Assembly (NCBI RefSeq): GCF_024169925.1
Contig: NZ_JALJXF010000001.1
Coordinates: 4,532,001 to 4,596,000 of the forward strand
Source of the DNA: Methylorubrum extorquens
GTDB taxonomy: Bacteria > Pseudomonadota > Alphaproteobacteria > Rhizobiales > Beijerinckiaceae
Direction: 5' to 3'
Length of the DNA: 64,000 nucleotides
Shown: positions 42,889 through 51,043 of the stretch, one piece after another
Numbering within the stretch: the first letter of the stretch is position 1
How the letters are laid out: the number at the start of each line of letters is the position of its first letter
Notes under the pieces: model-generated
What the model was told of the DNA's origin: nothing
Seen by the model: the letters and a program-made list of their open reading frames with translations, nothing else
Database searches by the model: none
Made by a program: the position numbers and the translations under genes

Positions 42889-43773
42889 TCAAGCCTCCAG
42901 CCGCGCGAAGAATCCCGCGATCGCTTCCGCGGCTGCCTCAGGCCGTTCCCGGTGCGGGAAATGTCCTGCGCCCTCGAACGGGGCGAGGTCGAGATCGGAG
43001 AAGGTCTCGCCGAGCCGGTCGGTCCAGGCGTAGGGGAAGAGCGGGTCCTGCGTGCCCCATCGGATACAGGTCGGCACATCGATCGGCGGCAGGGCCGGGG
43101 TCTCGCCCCGCAGCATGGCGAGCCGCCCCGCCTGCTGGCTCAGATACCAGTTGAAGCCGCCCTGAAGGTTGCCGGGCGCCAGGAAGTTGTCGGTGAAGGC
43201 GTCGAGCACCGCGTCGAAGGCAGCTGGATTCCCGCCGGCCCAGTGGCGCAGAAAATGGCCGATATAGGCGCGGCAGCTCTCGCGGCTGGCGCCGACCACA
43301 TCCGCCGCGAACGGCTTGAGATGGAAGGACTGGTACCAGATCTCGGCCAGCATCTCCGGTCGGGCCAGCCGCGGGCCGATGCCGGGATAGGGGCAATCGA
43401 AGAAGAACAGCCCGGTGAGCCGGTCCGGATGCGACCGCCCGAGGGCCTGCCCGACATAGGCGCCGACATCGTGCCCGACGACTCCCGCACGTGCGAGCCC
43501 CAGAGCATCGAGAAGGCCGACGATGTCGGCGGCGTGGACCTCCGGTCCGGCCTTGTCCGAGGGGCCGGGATCGGGCTTCTCGCTGGCACCGAAGCCGCGC
43601 AGGTCCGGTGCGATCAGGCTGAAGCGGTCGGCGAGCCGGGCCATCACCGGCTCCCAGGTCAGCCAGAATTCCGGCCAGCCGTGCAGCAGCAGCAGGGGGC
43701 TACCGGTTCCCGCCCGGGCGATGTGCAACTGTACGCCGTTCGCCGTCACCGTGTCGTGCCGGATTTCCACCAT
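42889..43773 (-). CDS. Alpha/beta hydrolase, epoxide hydrolase / haloacid-dehalogenase-like
   Basis: A 294-aa hydrolase. LLLLHGWPEFWLTW is the HGxP oxyanion motif, VVGHDVGAYVGQAL the nucleophile elbow with Asp (not Ser), and GAGHFPHRERP carries the His. An Asp nucleophile with HGWPE points to the epoxide hydrolase/haloalkane or fluoroacetate dehalogenase group. A lid with paired Tyr residues (FNWYLSQQ) is compatible with epoxide hydrolases. Which reaction it performs cannot be decided by eye. ATG 43771-43773 gives the normal N-terminus. Confidence 0.87.
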   Translation of the reverse strand: MVEIRHDTVTANGVQLHIARAGTGSPLLLLHGWPEFWLTWEPVMARLADRFSLIAPDLRGFGASEKPDPGPSDKAGPEVHAADIVGLLDALGLARAGVVGHDVGAYVGQALGRSHPDRLTGLFFFDCPYPGIGPRLARPEMLAEIWYQSFHLKPFAADVVGASRESCRAYIGHFLRHWAGGNPAAFDAVLDAFTDNFLAPGNLQGGFNWYLSQQAGRLAMLRGETPALPPIDVPTCIRWGTQDPLFPYAWTDRLGETFSDLDLAPFEGAGHFPHRERPEAAAEAIAGFFARLEA

Positions 43774-43974
43774 GCCCTGCCGTCCCTCTTCCTGTCCCGC
43801 CGCCCGCTGTCGGCGGGCAACGCGGCGGCCCCGCCGGTCCGTTCCGCAGCGAGCCGTCACGAGCCCGTACCGAGTGGCCTCGTCGGAGCGATCCGGAACG
43901 CGGCCGGCTTGACCGGGCAAGCTGGACCGTTTCAATGCGTCCATTCCTGCCGGTCGCGGGAGAGATGGCACCGT

Positions 43975-44433
43975 ATGAGGCGGCAGATGGCGACGACGGT
44001 TCGGTGGCTCGCGCTTCCGCTCGTGCTGGGCGGCAGCCTCGCCGTCTCGGGCTGCACCGGCTTCGGCTACATCTCGCAGACCTACGTCACCCAGGTGCCG
44101 CAGGTCGTCACGATCGGCTGCAACGAGCCCTACGAGGTCTACGACAATCGCCAGCGCCGCCGGGTTCTGGTGGTCTCGAACGCCCTGCGCGAGGTGACCG
44201 GCTGCGATGTGGGCCGGATCGGCGACGGGCGTCCCCCCGCCGAGTCTCGGGCCGCGCGTTTCCGCACGGCGGCGCGTACCTATCTCGACGAGACCGTGCG
44301 CGAGGATTGCAAGATCACTGGCGAGACGGTGTTCAGCGATCTGCAAACCGAGTTCGCCTACGCCTGCGACGCCCCGGTGGAGCCGCGCGGCACGGCGGTT
44401 CCGCGGTTGCCCGGACGGCGCAACCAGCGCTGA
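43975..44433 (+). CDS. Small putative lipoprotein
   Basis: A 152-aa protein with signal sequence MRRQMATTVRWLALPLVLGG and a lipobox LAVSGC, so likely lipid-anchored. The mature part has Cys pairs (IGCNEPYEVY, VTGCDVGRIG, REDCKITGE, YACDAP) that could form disulfides. Family not recognised. An alternative ATG at 43987 is four codons on. Divergent from the hydrolase gene. Confidence 0.68.
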   Translation: MRRQMATTVRWLALPLVLGGSLAVSGCTGFGYISQTYVTQVPQVVTIGCNEPYEVYDNRQRRRVLVVSNALREVTGCDVGRIGDGRPPAESRAARFRTAARTYLDETVREDCKITGETVFSDLQTEFAYACDAPVEPRGTAVPRLPGRRNQR

Positions 44434-44445
44434 TCGGGCGCGCGC

Positions 44446-44679
44446 TCAGGGTTCCTGAGGGCCGACGAAGGTCCGCTCGGTCGCGTCGCCCGCCGCGGCG
44501 AGCAGCGCCCGGGCGAAGGCCCGCGCCTCCGTCCGGTCAAGGCTGAGGATCGCGGTGACGGGGCGTCCGCCGAGATCGGGCAGGCCCAGTTCCAGGCGAA
44601 CGACCTCGCCCTCCGCCCTGGCGGACAGGCTCCAGCCACGCTCGCTGCCTGACCCACTGCCCTTCCCGGGCTCGCTCAT
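44446..44679 (-). CDS. Hypothetical 77-aa protein
   Basis: The product begins MSEPGKGSGSGSERGWSLSA and has a small alpha/beta pattern (VVRLELGLPDLGGRPVTAIL then a helix RTEARAFARALLAAAGD). Family not recognised. It is supported by a plausible start between divergent promoters and a fold-like composition, and its stop lies 12 bases from the converging lipoprotein gene. Confidence 0.5.
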   Translation of the reverse strand: MSEPGKGSGSGSERGWSLSARAEGEVVRLELGLPDLGGRPVTAILSLDRTEARAFARALLAAAGDATERTFVGPQEP

Positions 44680-44858
44680 CGAATCGATCCTTCCGATCCT
44701 TGCCGAACCCCACATGGAGGCTTTCTCCGGCCCGGACCAGGGGCGCGGCTCGGAGAGGGCCCCGGCGAAGACGATTGACGCGGCGGGCCGGGGATGATGT
44801 CTGCGCGCCGAACGCCCGCCGGGCGCGACGCCGTACGACAATCCAAGGGATGACCGAC

Positions 44859-45398
44859 ATGTCCGAGATCTGGTTCCGCACCGGCGAGGCGACCGTGCTC
44901 GCGGCCGAAGGGCAGTTCACCGACGCGATGCCGGAGGTGCTGATCGGCTCCACCCGCGGCCCCGTGGGCCACGGCTTCGCGAGCATGCTGGGGCAGGTGC
45001 AGGGCCATACCCGCATGTTCGTGGTGCGCGACCTCAACCAGCTCGTGCGCCCCTCCACGATCATGACCACCAAGGTTACGATCCACACCGCCGAGTATGC
45101 CGAGCTTCTCGGCGGCGTGGTTCAGGCGGCCACGGGTGACGCGATCGTCGATTGCGTGATCGAGGGCATCCTGCCGAAGGACGGCCTCGACGAATTGTGC
45201 ATGATCATCACGATCTGGCTCGACGAGCGCTGCGGCAAGGACGAGAATCTCGACCGCAAGGATCTCTACCGCACCAACTACGAGGCGACGAAGCTCGCCA
45301 TCGCCCGCGCCATGAAGGGCGAGCCGACGATCGACGAGCTGATCGCCAACCGCAAGACGGTGAAGCACTACGCGCTGGAAGACATCGTCGAGTACTGA
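44859..45398 (+). CDS. Formaldehyde-activating enzyme (Fae) paralogue
   Basis: A 179-aa Fae-family protein. Fae condenses formaldehyde with tetrahydromethanopterin in methylotrophs. Clear family segments are TMTTKVTI-like IMTTKVTIHTAEYAELL, AIVDCVIEGILPKD, and the strong C-terminal TNYEATKLAIARAMKGEP. Where Fae has GNEVAHIDLIIG, this protein has FTDAMPEVLIG, so the proposed active-site His is replaced by Met24. It is probably one of the Fae2/Fae3-type homologues whose role is not formaldehyde activation in the strict sense. ATG 44859 is preferred: AAGGG lies nine bases upstream, while ATG 44850 directly abuts it. Confidence 0.85.
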   Translation: MSEIWFRTGEATVLAAEGQFTDAMPEVLIGSTRGPVGHGFASMLGQVQGHTRMFVVRDLNQLVRPSTIMTTKVTIHTAEYAELLGGVVQAATGDAIVDCVIEGILPKDGLDELCMIITIWLDERCGKDENLDRKDLYRTNYEATKLAIARAMKGEPTIDELIANRKTVKHYALEDIVEY

Positions 45399-45422
45399 GT
45401 TTTTGCGGATGAGGGGCGCGGC

Positions 45423-45627
45423 TCAGGCCGCGTCCCGCTCGAAGCGATACGGTCTCGCCAGGGCGTCGATCGGCAGTTTCCACCGAGCGCCCCATCTCGC
45501 CGATGGCGAAGTGAAGGGTTTCCACGGGATCGCTCTCCGGCGTTCCCAAAGGGGCGCCCCAGAGCCGGTCGATTTCCTGCAAGGCCTCGGTCAGGTCGGC
45601 GTCCGTGCGGATCGGGCGGACGTCCAT
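45423..45627 (-). pseudogene. Degraded HigA-type antitoxin
   Basis: Reading from ATG 45625-45627, MDVRPIRTDADLTEALQEIDRLWGAP... matches the N-terminus of HigA antitoxins, but the helix-turn-helix middle is missing. After IGEMG the frame must shift at a run of four G residues to continue as ARWKLPIDALARPYRFERDAA and a stop at 45423, which resembles the HigA C-terminus. So an internal deletion plus a one-base frameshift have broken the gene. No HigB toxin frame is seen beside it. Confidence 0.6.
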
Positions 45628-45754
45628 GGCAAGTTCCCGAGTTCGAACTCAATTCGCTTGACCATGAGAGGTCGCCGCTTTCGACCCACAGCAGTCCATC
45701 AAGATCTCAGCCGATCATGGACCACATCCCCCCGGGCAAACGACGGAGAGCGCC

Positions 45755-46147
45755 TCAGGAGGATTGTCGTGGGGATGTCATTAGCCCGGTCAGTGTGCGC
45801 AGTAACTCGTCCTTCGAGAAGGGCTTCGCCAGAGATGGCTGCTCCCAACGGTTGTTCGCATGAGACCGCTCCGTTTGCCCCGTGGCGAATAGGTACGGCA
45901 CGGCGATACCCGTCAGCGTCTCGGCCACCGGGTACACCGTATCCCCGTCGCCGAGATTCACGTCCAGCACCGCCGCATCGAGGGTGACATCCTCGATCAG
46001 GTCCAGCGCCCGATCCACGCTCGGCACAGGTCCGATCACGGTCGCGCCGGCTTCCTCGAGCCAGCGCTTCAGGTGCATGGCGATCAGATACTCGTCCTCG
46101 ACCACCAGAATGAAGCGGCCGGCAAGAGGCTGGGCAAGGTCGGGCAT
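45755..46147 (-). CDS. Single-domain response regulator
   Basis: A 130-aa receiver-only protein: FILVVEDEYLIAMHLKRWL (acidic pocket), phospho-acceptor Asp in LDAAVLDVNLGDGDTVYPVA, and SLAKPFSKDELL with the conserved Lys. No output domain. It follows the HWE kinase gene by 57 bases on the same strand, so this pair is probably a two-component system. Confidence 0.9.
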   Translation of the reverse strand: MPDLAQPLAGRFILVVEDEYLIAMHLKRWLEEAGATVIGPVPSVDRALDLIEDVTLDAAVLDVNLGDGDTVYPVAETLTGIAVPYLFATGQTERSHANNRWEQPSLAKPFSKDELLRTLTGLMTSPRQSS

Positions 46148-46204
46148 TGCAGGCTCTGGAAGCGCTCGATCCGCGATCCTCCATCCTCGTAAGGGTGTTG
46201 TCGC

Positions 46205-48028
46205 TTACACAGGGCAAGTGATCGGCATGTCGATCTGGCAGCGCACGCCATTCTCGCCCAGCGTATAACCGACGCTCGCCTGGAGCGCGTAGGGCAGGGC
46301 CTGCTGGATGAGCTCGGTGCCGTAGCCGCGACGCGTGGTCTGCCCCGGATCGACGCGGATACCGGTCTCGATCCAGCTTAAAACCAACCGAGGCCGTCCG
46401 CGCTGATCCCGTGTCACATCCCAAGTGACGGCGAGACGGCCGGTATCGTTTCTCAGTGCGCCGTATTTGACGGCGTTGGTGGCCATCTCGTGTAGGGCCA
46501 GCGCGAAGTTCTGCACCTGCCGCGCGGTCAGGAGCACCGGCGGCCCGCCGACCTCAATCCGGTCCGATGACTCGTCCACGTGTGCAGCGAGTTCCGCCCG
46601 CACCAGCGCACCGACCTCGACGGTATCGCTGCCGCTTCGGCTGAGCAGGCCCTGTGCCCGGCTGAGCGCCTGGAGCCGTTCCTCGAACGCTTCGACCGAC
46701 CCGCCGCGCTTGACCGTCCTGTCGGCGATAGCGGCGACGACACCCAGCAGGTTGCGCGCCCTGTGCTGCAACTCGTTGACCAGAACCTCCAGGCGTGCCT
46801 GCAGCATGCACCGATCGTTGACGTCGATGTTGACTCCCGCCCATTTACGGATTGTGCCGTCGGGGCGCGTAATCGGCACGACGCGAACGTTCGACCACCG
46901 CCACGACGCGCTGGACGCGTGCCACAAGCGATACTCGGCATCGACCGCGCTCCCCGCGGCGACCGCCGCGCGCCACTTCTGTTCGGTCGCTGCCCGGTCA
47001 TCGACATGGATCGCATCCAGCCAGCCGTAGCCTTGCCACTTGTCCAGCCGCTGGCCGGTGAAGGCGCGCCAGCCTGGGCTGTCGGCGACGATGGACCCGT
47101 CTGGGTGCGCCTCCCAGCTGAACTGGCCGAAGCCCTCGACGAGCCCGCGGAACCGTTCCTCGCTTTCGCGCAGAGCCGCCTCGGAACTCTTGCGCTCCGT
47201 GATGTCGCGCACCGTCCCCTTCATGCGCCGGAGGTGTCGTCCCGCGCCGGGATCGATCCGACCCTGCGCCCCAATCCACCGGAGTTTGCCGTCCGCGCGC
47301 CGGATTCGACACTCGAAGTTCCACTGCCCGCCCGCGGCGATGGCGTCTCGGAAGCAGGCGTCGACTGAGTCCCGATCCTCCGGCGTAATATGATTGAGGA
47401 ACGTGTCGTAGGTCCACGTGGGCAGGAGTGCTTCGTACCCGAAGATGCGGTCGTGCTGCGGTGAGCGCCAAGCGTCCAGCGTGGCGAGGTCGATCTCCCA
47501 CACGCCGACATCGCCCGCCTCCAATGCGCGCGCGAGCCGCTCCTCGCTCACCCGCAACGCCGCCTCGGTGCGCAACCGGCCGCCGATCTCGAAGCCGACC
47601 ATGTGTGCCGCAATCACCGCGCCGGCTTCGTCCCGCATGGGCGTCAGGTAGGTGTCGAACACCTCGCTCCCGCCCAGGTCGAACGGTTGAGCCGGCACAT
47701 GCACGCTCTCCCCTAGGAACACACGCTCGTAGAGGGGGGCGACGACCGGCCACGTGTCGGGGAACGCTTCGGACATGGGACGGCCGAGTGCGCCGGGGTG
47801 TCGGTCCCCGAACAGCCGCGCGGCCGCCTCGTTATAGACGAGGATGCGCTCGGGTCCGCAGGTGAGGCCCGATATGAGGGGGCTGGCGAGCACTTGCTCG
47901 ACCATGAGCTTGAAACGCTCCGTCCACCGCCCGACCGGGCCGAGCGGCGTCGCGCTCCAGTCATGGTCACGGATGTAGGCGGACATCCCACATTCGCGGC
48001 CGATCCACGGCTCAGAAACTTGCGTCAT
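46205..48028 (-). CDS. HWE-family PAS sensor histidine kinase
   Basis: A 607-aa soluble kinase. It starts with a PAS-like module (DHDWSATPLGPVGRWTERF) related to that of the kinase at 37600, then two PAS/PAC domains (about 160-285 and 290-405), and the HWE kinase core: VNELQHRARNLLGVVAAIADRT (phospho-acceptor His in the H box), FALALHEMATNAVKYGAL (N box) and RRGYGTELIQQALPY. HWE kinases are frequent in Rhizobiales and often have PAS-type light or redox sensors. No chromophore Cys motif (NCRFLQ) is visible. Confidence 0.92.
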   Translation of the reverse strand: MTQVSEPWIGRECGMSAYIRDHDWSATPLGPVGRWTERFKLMVEQVLASPLISGLTCGPERILVYNEAAARLFGDRHPGALGRPMSEAFPDTWPVVAPLYERVFLGESVHVPAQPFDLGGSEVFDTYLTPMRDEAGAVIAAHMVGFEIGGRLRTEAALRVSEERLARALEAGDVGVWEIDLATLDAWRSPQHDRIFGYEALLPTWTYDTFLNHITPEDRDSVDACFRDAIAAGGQWNFECRIRRADGKLRWIGAQGRIDPGAGRHLRRMKGTVRDITERKSSEAALRESEERFRGLVEGFGQFSWEAHPDGSIVADSPGWRAFTGQRLDKWQGYGWLDAIHVDDRAATEQKWRAAVAAGSAVDAEYRLWHASSASWRWSNVRVVPITRPDGTIRKWAGVNIDVNDRCMLQARLEVLVNELQHRARNLLGVVAAIADRTVKRGGSVEAFEERLQALSRAQGLLSRSGSDTVEVGALVRAELAAHVDESSDRIEVGGPPVLLTARQVQNFALALHEMATNAVKYGALRNDTGRLAVTWDVTRDQRGRPRLVLSWIETGIRVDPGQTTRRGYGTELIQQALPYALQASVGYTLGENGVRCQIDMPITCPV

Positions 48029-48056
48029 GGATCCATGAGGCGGACGCCGTCGGCCA

Positions 48057-48068
48057 GGTCAATTGACC
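48057..48068. promoter_or_regulatory. Perfect 12-bp palindrome upstream of the HWE kinase gene
   Basis: GGTCAATTGACC is self-complementary and lies 29 bases before the kinase start on the minus strand, in the likely promoter. A second 12-bp palindrome, CATGGATCCATG (48026-48037), covers the start codon. Either could be an operator; no binding protein can be named. Confidence 0.35.
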
Positions 48069-48216
48069 GATGTTGGTTTCGTGCGCTTCCGATGCAATGA
48101 ATGCGACGTGTCCGCTCGCAGTCATGGCATCAACATCTGCTTTCCGCCCTGAGCAGCCCTTTGCCGCGTCAATCAGATTGGGTTTGGAATCCAGAATCGC
48201 GCGACGACGCGCGAAC

Positions 48217-48819
48217 TCAAAACTCGATCCCCTCCTGCGCCTTCACGCCTGCGGAAAAATGGTGCTTCACGCTGCCCATCTCGGTGACGAGGTCGGCGGC
48301 CTCGATGAGCGCCGGCTTGGCGTTGCGGCCGGTCACGACGACGTGGAGGTCGGGGCGCCGGGCGGCCAGGTCCGCGAGCACCGCCTCAAGGTCGAGGTAG
48401 TCGTAGCGCAGGGCGATGTTCAACTCGTCGAGGACGAGCAGGCGGATGCTGGAATCCGCCATCAGCGTCTTGGCCGTGTCCCAGGCGTTGGCGCAGGCGG
48501 CGATGTCGCGGGCCTTGTCCTGCGTCTCCCAGGTGAAGCCCTCGCCCAGCGCGTGCCACGCGATTTGATCGCCGAAGTTTTTCAGCGCGCGGGCCTCGCC
48601 GGTGTCCCAGGCGCCCTTGATGAACTGCACCACGCCGACCCGGTGGCCGCGCCCGAGCATGCGCAGCACGAGGCCGAGCGCGGCGGTCGTCTTGCCCTTG
48701 CCGGGGCCGGTATGGACGATGAGCAGGCCCTTCTCGATCTTCTTCGAGGCGACCTCGGCGTCCTGCACCGCCTTGCGCTTGGCCATCTTTTCGCGGTGGC
48801 GGGTATCGTCTTCGGTCAT
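48217..48819 (-). CDS. cobO: Corrinoid adenosyltransferase
   Basis: The 200-aa ATP:cob(I)alamin adenosyltransferase of the CobA/CobO type, which forms the Co-adenosyl bond. P-loop HTGPGKGKTTAALG, VVQFIKGAWDTGEA, LLVLDELNIALRYDYL and VVVTGRNAKPALIEAADLVTEM are family hallmarks. Its ATG overlaps the cobP stop by one base. Confidence 0.95.
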   Translation of the reverse strand: MTEDDTRHREKMAKRKAVQDAEVASKKIEKGLLIVHTGPGKGKTTAALGLVLRMLGRGHRVGVVQFIKGAWDTGEARALKNFGDQIAWHALGEGFTWETQDKARDIAACANAWDTAKTLMADSSIRLLVLDELNIALRYDYLDLEAVLADLAARRPDLHVVVTGRNAKPALIEAADLVTEMGSVKHHFSAGVKAQEGIEF

Positions 48820-49352
48820 CAAGGATTCTCGCGTGAGGGTTTGACCGTCAGCGGCAGGCCGGCGACGGTGAGCACGACCCGGTCGGCGTCGCGCGCCAAC
48901 CGCTGGTGCAGCCGCCCGGCCGCATCGCGGAAGCGGCGGGCGAGCGCGTTGTCCGGCACGATGCCGAGGCCGACTTCGTTGGCCACGAGCACCAGCGGGC
49001 CCGGCGCCGCGGCGCAGGCCCGTGCCAGGGCGTCGGTGGCCGCTTCGAGATCGGCCTCGGCCAGCAGCAGGTTGGTGAGCCAGAGCGTCAGGCAATCGAC
49101 CAGTACCGGCCCGGTCGCGGCGGCCACCGCCTCCGGCAGGGCCGTCGGCACGTCGAGGGTCTGCCAGGAGCCCGAGCGCCGCGCCCGGTGCTCATGGATG
49201 CGGACGCGCATCTCCTCGTCCCAGGCCTGCGCCGTGGCGATGTAGAGCCAAGGAGCCGGACAGGCCTCGATCAGCCGCTCGGCATAGGCGCTCTTGCCCG
49301 AGCGCGCGCCGCCGAGCACCAGGGTCATCCGGTCGGGTGCAGCCTCCGTCAT
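48819..49352 (-). CDS. cobP: Adenosylcobinamide kinase / adenosylcobinamide-phosphate guanylyltransferase
   Basis: The 177-aa bifunctional enzyme (CobP/CobU) that activates adenosylcobinamide for nucleotide-loop assembly. The P-loop LVLGGARSGKSAYAE, RIHEHRARR, LVDCLTLWLTNLL and VANEVGLGIVPDNALARRFRDAAGRL are all typical. ATG 49350-49352 is used; a second ATG eight codons later directly precedes the first strand. Transcribed with cobO, divergent from the riboswitch operon. Confidence 0.94.
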   Translation of the reverse strand: MTEAAPDRMTLVLGGARSGKSAYAERLIEACPAPWLYIATAQAWDEEMRVRIHEHRARRSGSWQTLDVPTALPEAVAAATGPVLVDCLTLWLTNLLLAEADLEAATDALARACAAAPGPLVLVANEVGLGIVPDNALARRFRDAAGRLHQRLARDADRVVLTVAGLPLTVKPSRENP

Positions 49353-49417
49353 GACCGCCGGTTTGCACCGGGGGCGTCCGTTCACGCAATGGCGCTTTGC
49401 AAGGCTGGCCGCTCCGC

Positions 49418-49615
49418 GTTACAAGCGGCCCGTGACGGTGCCCCGGCAACGGGGTGAAAAGGGAATGCGGTGAGAGGTTTCTCCAAGAACCTCGATTCCG
49501 CGGCTGCCCCCGCAACTGTAAGCGGCGAGTTCCTGCCACGAGCCACCGGGTGATCCGGGAAGGCGGCAGGCACGACACCAGCCGCGAGCCAGGAGACCTG
49601 CCGTCCCGCGAAGTT
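49418..49615 (+). promoter_or_regulatory. Cobalamin riboswitch
   Basis: A class I B12 riboswitch of about 200 bases. Features in order: GGTGCCCCGGCAACGGGG stem, GAAAAGGGAATGCGGTGAG core, CCCCCGCAACTGTAAGCGG, GAGCCACCGGGTGATCCGGGAAGG, and the B12 box AGCCAGGAGACCTGCC at 49587-49602. It lies directly before cbtB, so adenosylcobalamin should repress cobalt uptake and the whole downstream cobalamin operon. Confidence 0.95.
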
Positions 49616-49660
49616 TTGTTCTCGAACGCCGCCGGTGGGGCGGCCGGAGCCCGTGACCCG

Positions 49661-49840
49661 ATGACGACTGCGACCCTTCAGACCCAGGCCACCACCCGCT
49701 CCGCCGAGGGCGCCCGCGCGCTTCTCGTCGCCGCCTTCCTCGGCCTCGGTCTCGTCTTCGTGGCGGGCTTCGCTCCGGCGACCGTGCTGCACAACGCGGC
49801 GCACGATTTCCGCCACGCGCAGAACTTCCCCTGCCACTGA
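49661..49840 (+). CDS. cbtB: Cobalt transporter subunit CbtB
   Basis: A 59-aa protein with one membrane helix (ARALLVAAFLGLGLVFVAGF) and a C-terminal His-rich end HNAAHDFRHAQNFPCH that fits the metal-binding tail of CbtB. First gene after the B12 riboswitch, followed by cbtA, the usual pair. Confidence 0.93.
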   Translation: MTTATLQTQATTRSAEGARALLVAAFLGLGLVFVAGFAPATVLHNAAHDFRHAQNFPCH

Positions 49841-49869
49841 TCCGCGTTCCAGCGGCTTCAAGCAGTTCC

Positions 49870-50643
49870 ATGATCACCCGATTGCTGTCGGCGGCGCTCG
49901 TCGCCGGCTTCCTCGCGTCCGTCGTCGCGACGGGCCTTCAGCTCGCGCTGACCTCCCCGCTGATCCTTCAAGCGGAGACCTATGAGGGCGAGGGGGCGCA
50001 TGCCGCCCTCACACCGACAACCGACGCCCCCTTCGCCGCCTTGATCGTACCGGCCCACGCGCCGTCCCAGCACAGTCACGGCGAGGGCGGGCACGACCAC
50101 GGCAAGGCCGACGAGTGGCAGCCCGCACCGGGCCTGCAGCGCATGGCCTTCACCGGTCTCGCAACGCTGGTCGGCGGCGTCGGCTACGCGCTGCTTCTGG
50201 CGGCGGTGATGCTGGCGCTTCGCCGCGAGCCGACCCCGCAGGGCGGCCTCGTCGTCGGCATCGCCGGCTTCCTTGCGGTGGCGCTGGCACCCGCCATCGG
50301 CCTGCCGCCGGAACTGCCGGGCATGGGCGCCGCGCCGCTCGTGCTGCGCCAGGCGTGGTGGCTGATGACGGTGGTGGCGACCGGGCTCGGCCTCTACCTG
50401 ATCGCCGTGCGGCGGGTGCCGCTGACGATCCTGGGCGGCCTCGTCCTCATCGTCGCGCCGCATCTCGCGGGCGCGCCGCAATCGATCGACACCGTGGGCT
50501 CGCAGGTGCCGCCGGCCACGGCCGCGCAGTTCGCCGCGCGCTCGCTCGCCATCGGCTTCGTGTTCTGGGCGGTGATCGGGCTGGCCTATGGCTGGGCCTG
50601 GGGCCTGTTCGGCCGCGAGGCGGGTGCCCGCGCGAATGCCTGA
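49870..50643 (+). CDS. cbtA: Cobalt transporter subunit CbtA
   Basis: A 257-aa membrane protein with about five helices. A His-rich loop (HAPSQHSHGEGGHDHGKADEWQP) follows the first helix, and GLPPELPGMGAAPLVLRQAWWL is a family segment. With CbtB it is predicted to import cobalt for corrin synthesis. Overlaps the next gene by eight bases. Confidence 0.92.
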   Translation: MITRLLSAALVAGFLASVVATGLQLALTSPLILQAETYEGEGAHAALTPTTDAPFAALIVPAHAPSQHSHGEGGHDHGKADEWQPAPGLQRMAFTGLATLVGGVGYALLLAAVMLALRREPTPQGGLVVGIAGFLAVALAPAIGLPPELPGMGAAPLVLRQAWWLMTVVATGLGLYLIAVRRVPLTILGGLVLIVAPHLAGAPQSIDTVGSQVPPATAAQFAARSLAIGFVFWAVIGLAYGWAWGLFGREAGARANA

Positions 50644-51043
50644 TTCGGACACCGCCATCCTGTCGGTCTGCACCACCTGCCGCGCGGCGGGCGATGCCTC
50701 CGAGCCACGCGCCGGGGCCAAGTTGCTGGCCGCTTTGCATGCGGAGGCCGGGCGCGCGCCCGTGCCGGGCCTGACGATCGAGGGGGCCGAGTGCCTCTCG
50801 GTCTGCAAGCGGCCCTGCACCGTGGCGGTCGCCTCACCGAACCGCTGGACCTACGTCTACGGCGACTTCGACGCGCTCGAAGACCCCGATACCGCCGCCC
50901 GTACCATCCTGGCGGGTCTGCGCCGCTACCTCGAAACCCCCGACGGCGTCGTGCCCTGGCGCGAGCGGCCGGAGGCGTTTCGCAAGGGCGTCGTGGCCCG
51001 CATCCCGCCGCTCAAGGCGGCCCGAGGGGAGACCCCATCATGA
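50636..51043 (+). CDS. DUF1636 metal-binding protein
   Basis: A 135-aa thioredoxin-fold protein. Cys motifs VCTTC and CLSVCKRPC give the five-Cys pattern of DUF1636, likely a [2Fe-2S] ferredoxin-like centre. It is commonly found between cbtA and cobW/cobN and may deliver or sense metal; its exact role is unknown. ATG 50636 overlaps cbtA; its stop overlaps cobW (ATGA). Confidence 0.87.
   Translation: MPDSDTAILSVCTTCRAAGDASEPRAGAKLLAALHAEAGRAPVPGLTIEGAECLSVCKRPCTVAVASPNRWTYVYGDFDALEDPDTAARTILAGLRRYLETPDGVVPWRERPEAFRKGVVARIPPLKAARGETPS

Noticed and set aside
45628..45754. HigB toxin frame upstream of the HigA remnant
   Set aside because: None of the three minus-strand frames shows RelE/HigB-like residues, and stops interrupt them.
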